Position numbers and translations under genes: made by a program. From positions 4,727-11,411 of the forward strand of contig PKSZ01000730.1 of the NCBI GenBank assembly GCA_002869425.1: 6,685 bases of DNA, given 5' to 3'. This document shows, one piece after another, positions 1-6,012 of this stretch. How positions within the stretch are numbered: position 1 is the stretch's first letter; every line of letters starts with the position of its first letter. The stretch comes from Marinilabiliales bacterium. Lineage in GTDB: Bacteria > Bacteroidota > Bacteroidia > Bacteroidales > BM523. Under the pieces are notes generated by a model. The model worked only from the letters and a program-made list of their open reading frames with translations. It was not told the DNA's origin and ran no database searches.

Positions 1-831
1 AGAAATATACCAGAAGATCCTCAAAAAACAGATGAAAGTATTATCCTTCATAGAGATTATGTCTATGAAACAGATTTGAGAGATATGGACATTGATGGTT
101 CAGGACGTTATCCTGAGATAGCATTTGCTATTCCAATTGATGCCGGTTTGGATATACAGGTTATGAAGAGGTTAAGTATGAGAATGGGTGCATCATATCA
201 TTATGTATTTCATGATAAGATTGATAATATTTCTGGAGAAGGTGAAGGTCTTCGTAATGGCGACAAAGGGCAGGATAATTATTTATTAACCTATGTTTCA
301 TTTCATTTGGATTTATTTAAGAAACCAGATATCCCACTTTACTATCAGCATATCGATTTTCTTGATATATCCATGTTCGAATTTGAGGATGAAGACGGCG
401 ATAAAATACACGACTTGATGGATGAGTGTGCATACACTGAACCCGGGATTAAAGTTGGTGTTGATGGTTGTCCATTGGATACAGATGGAGATGGTATTGG
501 TGAGCAGATTGACGAGGAGTTACAGACACAGGCTGGAGCTATTGTAGACCTGAAGGGAGTAACCATGACAGAAGATGTAGTAGGAGATACAATTGCTATT
601 CCGCATTCAGAAATATGTGAGTGGTATCCCAGCCTCTGCAGGGATAATAGAAATATGTTTAAATCATTTTATGTTGAGATACCTGATGAATTTAAAAAGT
701 TTGACAGCGATGACGACGGCTACATATCATATGAAGAATACAATGATGTTATTGATGCATGGTTCGACTTCAAAGTAGAGCTTACAATTGATGATATTTA
801 TAAGCTTAACGATTTCTTCTTTGAGCAGTAA
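1..831 (+). CDS. Outer-membrane beta-barrel protein with TSP3-like acidic repeats and C-terminal EF-hand (5' partial)
   Basis: The reading frame is open from the first base, so the N-terminus (signal peptide and most of the barrel) lies outside the window; 276 residues are visible. A TTG at 76 is an unlikely start, because coding continues upstream in frame. Visible residues 37-106 alternate hydrophobic and polar positions (AIPIDAGLDI, MRMGASYHYVF, LLTYVSFHLDLF), as in the last strands of OmpA-type N-terminal barrels of Bacteroidota. Residues 128-168 are acidic thrombospondin type 3-like calcium repeats (DEDGDKIHD...CPLDTDGDGI) with Cys143 and Cys157. Residues 235-246 form a canonical 12-residue EF-hand loop (DSDDDGYISYEE; ligands D235, D237, D239, S243, E246). 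Cys206 and Cys213 could form a disulfide. An OmpA peptidoglycan-binding domain, common after such repeats, is absent. I infer a calcium-stabilised outer-membrane protein with its tail in the periplasm; its specific function is unknown. Confidence 0.8.
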   Translation, partial: RNIPEDPQKTDESIILHRDYVYETDLRDMDIDGSGRYPEIAFAIPIDAGLDIQVMKRLSMRMGASYHYVFHDKIDNISGEGEGLRNGDKGQDNYLLTYVSFHLDLFKKPDIPLYYQHIDFLDISMFEFEDEDGDKIHDLMDECAYTEPGIKVGVDGCPLDTDGDGIGEQIDEELQTQAGAIVDLKGVTMTEDVVGDTIAIPHSEICEWYPSLCRDNRNMFKSFYVEIPDEFKKFDSDDDGYISYEEYNDVIDAWFDFKVELTIDDIYKLNDFFFEQ

Positions 832-834
832 CGC

Positions 835-1287
835 TTAATAATTCATTTGGCGATCAAGATCCCGCTTAATATCTTTTTTCTTGATATCTTCTCGTTTGTC
901 TTTTTGCCTTTTACCCTTTGCCAGTGCAATTTCTATTTTAGCATACCCGTTTTCAGAAATGAAAAGCTTAGTAGGAACTATAGAATAACCTTTTTCTTTG
1001 GTTTTTCCTTCCAGTTTGGTTAGTTCGCGTCTGGTTAAAAGTAGTTTGCGTTCTCTTTTTGGATCATGATTGTTTAGGTTACCATGACTGTATTCGGAAA
1101 TATGCAGACCTTTAATGAAAAGTTCTGAATTCTTAAAAATACAATAGGCATCTGTGAAATTTGCTTTGCCTTGCCGTATAGACTTTATCTCTGTTCCTGT
1201 AAGTTGCACTCCAGCTGTGAATACATCACTCAGTTCAAAAAGAAAGGAAGCTTTTTTATTTTTTATTTCTATACCTTGTTTTGACAT
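835..1287 (-). CDS. smpB: SsrA-binding protein SmpB
   Basis: SmpB binds tmRNA and delivers it to stalled ribosomes in trans-translation, acting in the cytoplasm. The 150-residue protein has the family's usual length and signatures: the N-terminal IEIKNKKASF strand, LTGTEIKSIRQGKANFTDAYC (about residues 29-49) of the OB-fold RNA-binding face, HGNLNNHDPKRERKLLL (68-84), and a basic C-terminal tail KRQKDKREDIKKKDIKRDLDR (126-146), which in this family enters the ribosomal A site/mRNA channel. I chose the ATG at 1287 (MSKQGIEI). An in-frame TTG at 1296 would add three residues and lies within a palindrome, so it is less likely. The gene follows the Yip1-family gene by 15 bp on the same strand and is probably co-transcribed. 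Its stop lies 3 bp from the convergent stop at 831. The tmRNA gene itself is not in this window. Confidence 0.97.
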   Translation of the reverse strand: MSKQGIEIKNKKASFLFELSDVFTAGVQLTGTEIKSIRQGKANFTDAYCIFKNSELFIKGLHISEYSHGNLNNHDPKRERKLLLTRRELTKLEGKTKEKGYSIVPTKLFISENGYAKIEIALAKGKRQKDKREDIKKKDIKRDLDRQMNY

Positions 1288-1302
1288 AAATTGCAATTTG
1301 TG

Positions 1303-1875
1303 TTAAATTATTCTTAAAAGTGCACGCACAGAAACAAGAATAATCCATTGAAGGCTTTCAAAAATACCTATAAATATAAGGAATGCAATAAATATAAATC
1401 CTACTTTTTTTTCTTCGTTGATCTTGAATAATATCAACAATCCCTGATAAAATACAAATATAGAATAGAGGCCAGCTAAGCCTAAAAAAAACAGGTCAGG
1501 AATTAAATTGGCAGGGATCATTGCAAGGTAAAATGGAATAATCGATAAAATGGCTAGATTGCTTGCCATATTTTTATCTTTTTTACCTCCAAAGCTTTTA
1601 ATTAATTCATTAACTATCATTGCAAAAAGTATGGTAGTTAGCGAGTAGATTGTAAATTGCGCAATAAATATTACGAAAGAATCAATAAAAGTATACAGCC
1701 CCCTCCATTTTGTTGTTGATATGGTGTCAGCAAGAGAAATTAAAGTTATCAAAGGAAATGCAAAGTGCAGGTACAAAGATTTTTGAGAGAGCGGTCTTGA
1801 TTGAATATATGTCCACTCTTTTACCGGTGAAAGTATCAATTGTTTAATATGTAGAATTAATCTTTTGAACAGCAT
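1303..1875 (-). CDS. Yip1-family (PF04893-like) multi-pass membrane protein
   Basis: This is a 190-residue integral inner-membrane protein. After an amphipathic N-terminus with LILSPVKEWTYIQ (13-25), resembling the 'SPxxxW' lead of bacterial Yip1 proteins, there are about five hydrophobic segments: roughly 34-53, 61-91 (long, perhaps one helix plus an extension), 105-123, 126-151 and 157-182. A short lysine-rich loop (GGKKDKN, 97-102) joins the second and third. Both length and layout fit the bacterial Yip1/DUF1282 group, whose biochemical function is not established. The start is ATG at 1875, with no Shine-Dalgarno motif, as is normal in Bacteroidota. It is the first gene of a probable leftward operon with smpB, 15 bp downstream. 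The family call rests on topology and the N-terminal motif, so it is moderately secure; 'hypothetical membrane protein' is the fallback. Confidence 0.75.
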   Translation of the reverse strand: MLFKRLILHIKQLILSPVKEWTYIQSRPLSQKSLYLHFAFPLITLISLADTISTTKWRGLYTFIDSFVIFIAQFTIYSLTTILFAMIVNELIKSFGGKKDKNMASNLAILSIIPFYLAMIPANLIPDLFFLGLAGLYSIFVFYQGLLILFKINEEKKVGFIFIAFLIFIGIFESLQWIILVSVRALLRII

Positions 1876-1887
1876 ATTATCCGATTA

Positions 1888-1895
1888 CAAAAGTA
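1888..1895 (-). promoter_or_regulatory. Candidate -7 box for the Yip1-smpB operon
   Basis: Read on the minus strand this is TACTTTTG, a full match to the Bacteroidota -7 consensus TAnnTTTG. No TTG-like -33 element is found about 19-21 bases upstream, and the implied 5' leader before the ATG at 1875 would be very short (under about 10 nt). Those two points lower confidence. The spacer (1876-1948) must also hold the miaA promoter, for which only a TAATTTTA near-match at 1937-1944 is seen, too close to the start codon to be persuasive. Confidence 0.3.
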
Positions 1896-1948
1896 GTCAA
1901 TATTGGTAATTAAAAGTTTCTTTCCATAAAAAATACTAATTTTATTAC

Positions 1949-2878
1949 ATGAATATGAAGTCACCATATAATCTAGTAACAATACTTGGGCCTACTGCAA
2001 GCAGTAAAACTGGATTGGCCGCCGCTTTGGCTTACAAAATTGATTCTGACGTAATAAGTGCAGATTCACGCCAGGTGTACAGAGGTATGGATTTGGGAAC
2101 AGGTAAAGATTACGAAGATTATATAGTGAATGGTAAGCAGATTAAATATCATTTAATTGATATAGTTGATGCAGGGTATAAATATAATGTATTTGAATAT
2201 CAGCGAGATTTTTTAAAAGTATTTGATTCCATAAGGGGAGAGGATAAAATACCTGTACTTTGCGGAGGAACGGGTATGTATATTGATGCTGTACTCAAGG
2301 GGTACAAACTTATTCGTGTTCCTGTGAATCCAGTGTTGAGAAAGGAGCTTGAAACAAAAAGTATGTCAGAGCTTCAGCAAGTTCTTAATACATACAAGAA
2401 ACTGCACAATACTACGGATGTTGATACAAAAAAGCGCGCAATCAGGGCCATAGAAATAGAAGCTTATTATGTGGAAAATAATGTGGATGATTCCTTTGAA
2501 TATCCTGATATAAAATCTCTATTGGTGGGAATTAAATTTGATAGAGAATCACGCAGGAAACGTATCAGTGAAAGATTACAAAGAAGGTTGGAATCCGGGA
2601 TGATTGAAGAAGTGCAATCTTTGATAAATGGTGGTGTTGAGCCGGAAGATTTGATTTACTACGGACTGGAATATAAGTATATAACCTTACATCTGATCGG
2701 AGAATTGTCTTATAATGAGATGTTTAAGAAGCTTGAAGTGGCTATACATCAATTTGCTAAGCGACAAATGACCTGGTTTCGGGGAATGGAACGAAAAGGT
2801 TATAGTATTCACTGGCTGGATGGTTATATGAGTTTAGACGAAAAATTGGAAAGTGTAAAAAAACTACTTTTCCAATAG
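1949..2878 (+). CDS. miaA: tRNA dimethylallyltransferase MiaA
   Basis: MiaA transfers the dimethylallyl group of DMAPP to N6 of adenosine 37 in tRNAs reading UNN codons, giving i6A. The 309-residue protein shows the family motifs in order: P-loop GPTASSKT (14-21), ISADSRQVYRGMDLGTGK (36-53) with the catalytic-type Asp39, PVLCGGTGMYIDAVL (102-116) with conserved Thr108, RAIRAIEI (163-170), the Arg-rich DRESRRKRISERLQRRLESGM (198-218), and QFAKRQMTWFRG (268-279). The P-loop has Ser19 where most family members have Gly (GPTASGKT). The usual GYRQ-like motif is GLEYKYIT (239-246), and the tRNA-contacting insert is short. These traits suggest the divergent MiaA type found in some Bacteroidota that carry two miaA genes; a second copy elsewhere is an inference. 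ATG at 1949 is used; ATG at 1955 is an alternative. The 3' end overlaps mtgA by 15 bp, tail to tail. Confidence 0.95.
   Translation: MNMKSPYNLVTILGPTASSKTGLAAALAYKIDSDVISADSRQVYRGMDLGTGKDYEDYIVNGKQIKYHLIDIVDAGYKYNVFEYQRDFLKVFDSIRGEDKIPVLCGGTGMYIDAVLKGYKLIRVPVNPVLRKELETKSMSELQQVLNTYKKLHNTTDVDTKKRAIRAIEIEAYYVENNVDDSFEYPDIKSLLVGIKFDRESRRKRISERLQRRLESGMIEEVQSLINGGVEPEDLIYYGLEYKYITLHLIGELSYNEMFKKLEVAIHQFAKRQMTWFRGMERKGYSIHWLDGYMSLDEKLESVKKLLFQ
2845..2876 (-). terminator. Hairpin at the miaA/mtgA convergent overlap, likely terminator of mtgA
   Basis: The left arm ATTGGAAAGT (2845-2854) pairs with the right arm ACTTTTCCAAT (2866-2876), giving 10 pairs with a single-base bulge and an 11-nt loop. Read on the minus strand, the hairpin is followed at once by a T-run (the A-run at 2841-2845), as in an intrinsic terminator for mtgA. 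On the plus strand it is followed by AGAAAATC with no T-run, so termination of miaA is less clear. Both stop codons lie in or at the edge of the structure: mtgA TAG at 2864-2866 and miaA TAG at 2876-2878. Function is inferred. Confidence 0.5.
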
Positions 2879-3586
2879 AAAATCTGGTTTGGCAAGATTA
2901 TTTATTTGTCCAACAATCCAATTTTGTCGATTATAAAGATACCGGGTAGGCTTTGATGGATTCCATCTTCTTGGATTGGGTAAGATAGCTGCCAATAAAG
3001 CAGCTTCATTTTTGGATAATTTTTCTGAAGGTTTATGAAAGTAATATTGAGATGCAGCTTCTACACCATATATCCCATCTCCAAATTCTGCAACATTCAA
3101 ATATATTTCCATGATTCTCTCTTTGCCCCATATGGTTTCAATTAACAATGTAAACCATACTTCCAGACCTTTTCTTATGTATGATTTTTTATTCCATAGA
3201 AAAACGTTTTTAGCCGTTTGCTGACTAATAGTGCTTCCGCCTCTGAATCGTTTACCTTCCTTTTTTTCAAGATGAGCTTCCTTGATCGATTGCCAGTCGA
3301 AACCATAATGATCTGGGAATTTTTGATCTTCAGAAGCAATTACTGCCATTATCATATTGTCAGAAATATCCTCAATTGGTACCCATGTTTTTTGGAGTTT
3401 TAATTCTTTATTGTTTGCTTTTTGTTCTATTAATCGTTTCAACATTAATTGTGTATAAGGAACCGGAACAATAGCATATATAATTGTAACGATAACTGAA
3501 CTTAAAACAAAAGCTATCAGGAATCTGAAAGCCAGTCTTGCCAGTCTTTTATTTTTCTTTCTGTTATATTCTTTACATTTCCTCAA
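2864..3586 (-). CDS. mtgA: Monofunctional biosynthetic peptidoglycan transglycosylase MtgA
   Basis: This GT51 enzyme polymerises lipid II into glycan strands on the periplasmic face of the inner membrane, without a transpeptidase domain. The 240-residue protein has a basic cytoplasmic N-terminus (KCKEYNRKKNKRLAR), one transmembrane anchor (about 19-41), then the GT51 motifs: VIASEDQKFPDHYGFD (83-98; catalytic-type Glu86), RGGSTISQQTAKNVFL (115-130), RKGLE (138-142; second conserved Glu142), KERIMEIYLNVAEFGDGIYGVEAAS (155-179) and NEAALLAAILPNP (193-205). All motifs are intact and the length is normal for the family. No in-frame ATG lies between the upstream stop (3629-3631) and the membrane anchor, so TTG at 3586 is the best start. 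The only nearby ATG (3578) is out of frame and followed at once by TAA. The gene converges on miaA, and its stop lies in miaA's last codons. Confidence 0.95.
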   Translation of the reverse strand: MRKCKEYNRKKNKRLARLAFRFLIAFVLSSVIVTIIYAIVPVPYTQLMLKRLIEQKANNKELKLQKTWVPIEDISDNMIMAVIASEDQKFPDHYGFDWQSIKEAHLEKKEGKRFRGGSTISQQTAKNVFLWNKKSYIRKGLEVWFTLLIETIWGKERIMEIYLNVAEFGDGIYGVEAASQYYFHKPSEKLSKNEAALLAAILPNPRRWNPSKPTRYLYNRQNWIVGQINNLAKPDFLLEK

Positions 3587-3623
3587 TGAATAGTATCTTT
3601 TGATGTAAAAATAGAACTGTTTG

Positions 3624-3631
3624 CAAAATTA
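3624..3631 (-). promoter_or_regulatory. Candidate -7 box for mtgA
   Basis: The minus strand reads TAATTTTG, a full match to TAnnTTTG, placed so that transcription would begin about 30 nt before the TTG start of mtgA. No convincing -33 TTG is present at the expected distance. The rest of the 122-bp divergent spacer (3587-3708) is AT-rich. It offers only a weak plus-strand candidate for the downstream gene (TTTG at 3620-3623 and TATTTTTA at 3648-3655, with a spacer of 24 nt, longer than usual). Confidence 0.33.
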
Positions 3632-3708
3632 ATACAAACAAACTTCTTATTTTTAGATTGTAAGAATGTAAAATCAGAGAATAGACAACAAAATTAAAAA
3701 ATGAAAAT

Positions 3709-5355
3709 ATGAAATATTTATTTCTTATAGCAAGTGTAATGGTTTTGAGTATTTCACTTAAGGCCCAAATAATAAATGATCAGTCGGTTAAGTCAAAAAT
3801 AAGTTCTTCTGTAGTGTATTTGGATGGCGCTGAAATCACACGTTTAGCTACTGTGAATTTGAGAGAGGGAAAGAATATTATACGGTTTCCTGGTATTTCT
3901 CCTCAGTTGGTGAATAAAAGTATGCGTGTAAAATGTCCAAATGATGTTTCCATATTATCCTTAACCAGTCAGATAGACCATTTGTATAAAAAGGAGCTGA
4001 CACCAATGGTTACATTATTAAAAGATAGTCTAAAAATACAGAATGATAAGTTGAACCGATTGAATGATCAGCAGGATGCTTTATCTGTTGAAAAGGAGTT
4101 GTTGCTTACCAATCGAAATCTGAAAAGTGAACAAAATGGAGTTAGTATTCAGGATTTAAAAGAAGCCGCAACATATTATCGTCAAAGGATAGAAGCTATA
4201 AATATTGAGATGACGAAAAACAGAATGGAAATTATAGAAATCTCTGCATATCAGCAAAAAATTGAAAATCAGTTGTATGAGCTAAAAGCGGAGGGAAACT
4301 ATTCCAGAAATATTATTTCTATACTGCTTTATTCTCCCAAAACTCAAAGTGTTGATGTGGAATTAAAATATGTTGTTCAAGAGGCAGGCTGGGTACCTAT
4401 TTACGATATAATTGCAGAACAATTAAATGATTCTATAAAATTAATATATAGGGCAAAAGTATATAATAACACACAGATTGATTGGAAAAATGTGGCTATA
4501 AAACTATCAACCGCAGATCCGCTGAAGAGCGCTGATAAGCCATCAATGGACCCCTGGTATTTAAACTACAAATACAGCAGTTACAAAAAGCTTGAATACG
4601 ATTATTTTAACGACAATAGTATTGTGCAGGAAAAAGGAGAAGCATCAAAAAGCAGTGCTTTGCAACAAGCTGTACAGGCAGTTGATATTCCACAGGGGAG
4701 AATGATTGAGGTCTCGGAGTTAAGTGCTTATTTCGAGATCAAAGAAAAGTATACAATTAATGCAGATGCAAAACCCTATTATATTGATGTCGAAGATTTT
4801 TTCTTAACGGCATCTTATAAGCATATAACAATTCCGAAAAATGATAAATATGCCTTTTTACTTGCTCGTATAACAGGATGGGAGGAGCAGAACCTGATAT
4901 CGGGCTATGCAAATGTCTATTTCAATGATACATATATAGGAAGATCTTTTATCAATACTGCTGAATTAACTGATACACTTGAAGTTTCTTTGGGTAGGGA
5001 TAGTAAGATTATAGTAAATCGTACTCAATTAAAGGAGTTTACAAAAAAGCAGTTGATAGGGAGCAATCGAAAAGAGGTATTTGCATATGAGATCAGTGTG
5101 AAAAACAATCGTAAATATCCTGTTAACCTGAAAGTGCTTGATCAATTTCCTGTTTCTCAGGATAATGATATAGTAGTTGATTTAATAGATGTTTCAAGTG
5201 CTTCAAAAAATGATCTGACAGGAGAGTTGGAATGGAATTTCCTGTTAAAACCTAACGAGGTGAGAAAAGTCGTTATGTCGTATTCAATTAAATATCCTAA
5301 AACCAAGCCCGTAAGAACGCAAAAGTATAAAATGCAGTCTGCCCGGTTTTTGTAA
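3709..5355 (+). CDS. Secreted DUF4140/DUF4139 protein (mucoidy inhibitor MuiA-like)
   Basis: The protein has 548 residues, the usual length for Bacteroidota members of this family. A signal peptide (1-20, ending SLKAQ) indicates export. Residues about 30-130 fit the N-terminal DUF4140 domain (VVYLDGAEITRLATVNLREG at 35-54). A charged, heptad-like stretch at about 103-195 is a probable coiled coil. The C-terminal DUF4139 region (about 210-530) starts with YVVQEAGWVPIYDI (221-234) and includes LLARITGWEEQNLISGYANVYFN (384-406) and WNFLLKPNEVRKVVMSYSIKYP (509-530). The name comes from a mucoidy phenotype in related proteins; no biochemical activity is established. Middle residues 270-325 are low in conservation-type motifs and probably a linker. 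ATG at 3709 is preceded by a three-codon ORF (ATG at 3701) whose TGA overlaps the start. The gene is divergent from mtgA and appears monocistronic, with a terminator-like hairpin 15 bp after its stop. Confidence 0.88.
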   Translation: MKYLFLIASVMVLSISLKAQIINDQSVKSKISSSVVYLDGAEITRLATVNLREGKNIIRFPGISPQLVNKSMRVKCPNDVSILSLTSQIDHLYKKELTPMVTLLKDSLKIQNDKLNRLNDQQDALSVEKELLLTNRNLKSEQNGVSIQDLKEAATYYRQRIEAINIEMTKNRMEIIEISAYQQKIENQLYELKAEGNYSRNIISILLYSPKTQSVDVELKYVVQEAGWVPIYDIIAEQLNDSIKLIYRAKVYNNTQIDWKNVAIKLSTADPLKSADKPSMDPWYLNYKYSSYKKLEYDYFNDNSIVQEKGEASKSSALQQAVQAVDIPQGRMIEVSELSAYFEIKEKYTINADAKPYYIDVEDFFLTASYKHITIPKNDKYAFLLARITGWEEQNLISGYANVYFNDTYIGRSFINTAELTDTLEVSLGRDSKIIVNRTQLKEFTKKQLIGSNRKEVFAYEISVKNNRKYPVNLKVLDQFPVSQDNDIVVDLIDVSSASKNDLTGELEWNFLLKPNEVRKVVMSYSIKYPKTKPVRTQKYKMQSARFL

Positions 5356-5370
5356 TGGAAGTCATATGGG

Positions 5371-5394
5371 GATTATTGATATAATCGATTTTTT
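5371..5394 (+). terminator. Weak intrinsic terminator-like hairpin after the DUF4139 gene
   Basis: GATTAT (5371-5376) and ATAATC (5381-5386) can form a 6-bp stem with a TGAT loop, followed by GA and six T residues (5389-5394). The stem is short and AT-rich, so stability is doubtful, but the T-run and the position 15 bp after the stop codon are right. The remainder of the 162-bp spacer up to 5461 shows no gene or clear repeat. Confidence 0.35.
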
Positions 5395-5461
5395 ATGTAA
5401 TACCGTTTATCCATAATAGAGACCATTGGTGAGAGCAGTTCCGCCGTTAATACATTCTTAA

Positions 5462-5492
5462 TTTACAAACGCATTGTAATTGCATAGTTTTG
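5462..5492 (+). promoter_or_regulatory. Promoter candidate for the T9SS-tagged/repeat protein operon
   Basis: TTTA (5462-5465) is separated by 19 bases from TAGTTTTG (5485-5492). The second element is a full match to the Bacteroidota -7 consensus TAnnTTTG, and the first is a one-base deviation from the -33 TTTG at the expected distance. The start of transcription would be near 5498, leaving a leader of about 20 nt before the ATG at 5518. This is the best promoter match in the window. Confidence 0.55.
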
Positions 5493-5517
5493 AGTTGTTA
5501 AACTAAATTTCAAAGCT

Positions 5518-6000
5518 ATGCAAAAGATTTACTATTTATTGTTTTTGTTCATTTTTGCTTTGGGGCTGCAGGCACAAAATGTGGATCAGAGTGTGCTGGC
5601 GCCCGGAGGTGATTACTTTGAGGGTAGTCAGGCTTCTATTAGTCAGACTATCGGGGAAGTAGTAACAGAAACTTTTACAGGGAGCTCTGTCATTAATACA
5701 CAAGGGTTTCAGCAAACATCATTTACACTGGTGAGTGTGTTTTCTTCTGAACAGGAAAGCATCATACTTTCAGTTTATCCTAATCCGGTTGTTGAAAATC
5801 TCTATGTTGAAAGCAATGATGTTGAGAAACTTCAATTGTTCCTGTATGACATGAATGGAAAAGAAATTTTCAGAACTACCACAAGTGGATCGAAAACAAT
5901 CATCCCTATTCAGCAATACACGGGAAGTCAGTTTTTGTTACATGTTAGAAATAGTACGGGCAGTATACTGGAATCGTATAAATTAATTAAAACACAATAA
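5518..6000 (+). CDS. Small secreted protein with type IX secretion (Por) C-terminal sorting domain
   Basis: The 160-residue protein has three parts. Residues 1-20 are a signal peptide ending GLQAQ. Residues 21-70 carry a segment common in Bacteroidota secreted proteins (SVLAPGGDYFEGSQASISQTIGEVVTETF...TQGFQQ). Residues about 83-160 are a type A T9SS sorting domain (LSVYPNPVVENLYV at 84-97, LQLFLYDMNGKEI at 105-117, FLLHV at 139-143, ending YKLIKTQ). In the family, the sorting domain targets proteins through the outer membrane for release or anchoring at the cell surface. There is practically no additional catalytic or adhesive domain, so its own role is unknown. It is followed 12 bp later by a second signal-peptide gene on the same strand, and the two are probably one operon. 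The start is ATG at 5518, placed just below a good promoter candidate. Confidence 0.85.
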   Translation: MQKIYYLLFLFIFALGLQAQNVDQSVLAPGGDYFEGSQASISQTIGEVVTETFTGSSVINTQGFQQTSFTLVSVFSSEQESIILSVYPNPVVENLYVESNDVEKLQLFLYDMNGKEIFRTTTSGSKTIIPIQQYTGSQFLLHVRNSTGSILESYKLIKTQ

Positions 6001-6012
6001 AATATTACAACC

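Noticed and set aside
345..566. Minus-strand open frame of 73 codons inside the barrel gene
   Set aside because: It lies opposite a well-supported coding frame. Its Ser/Pro/Ile-rich composition is what the complement of the Asp-rich repeats produces, and it has no recognisable domain.
593..778. Plus-strand open frame of 61 codons inside the barrel gene
   Set aside because: It is out of frame with the EF-hand region, where the main frame is clearly the real one, and it has no family resemblance.
801..837. Possible stem TAAGC/GCTTA around the convergent stops
   Set aside because: Only five pairs with a 27-nt loop and no adjacent T-run, so it is not credible as a terminator.
3218..3403. Plus-strand open frame of 61 codons opposite mtgA
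   Set aside because: It lies across the conserved GT51 motifs of mtgA, which explain the sequence fully.
1949..5355. A single functional system linking miaA, mtgA and the DUF4139 protein
   Set aside because: The genes are on alternating strands with separate promoters and unrelated known roles; adjacency alone does not support a system.
5423..5431. Short inverted repeat ACCATTGGT in the spacer after the DUF4139 gene
   Set aside because: Three-base arms are expected by chance and no second copy is seen.
5471..5485. Imperfect inverted repeat in the spacer of the promoter before 5518 (GCATTGTAATTGCAT)
   Set aside because: The symmetry breaks at several positions and the region is AT-rich; there is not enough to call an operator.
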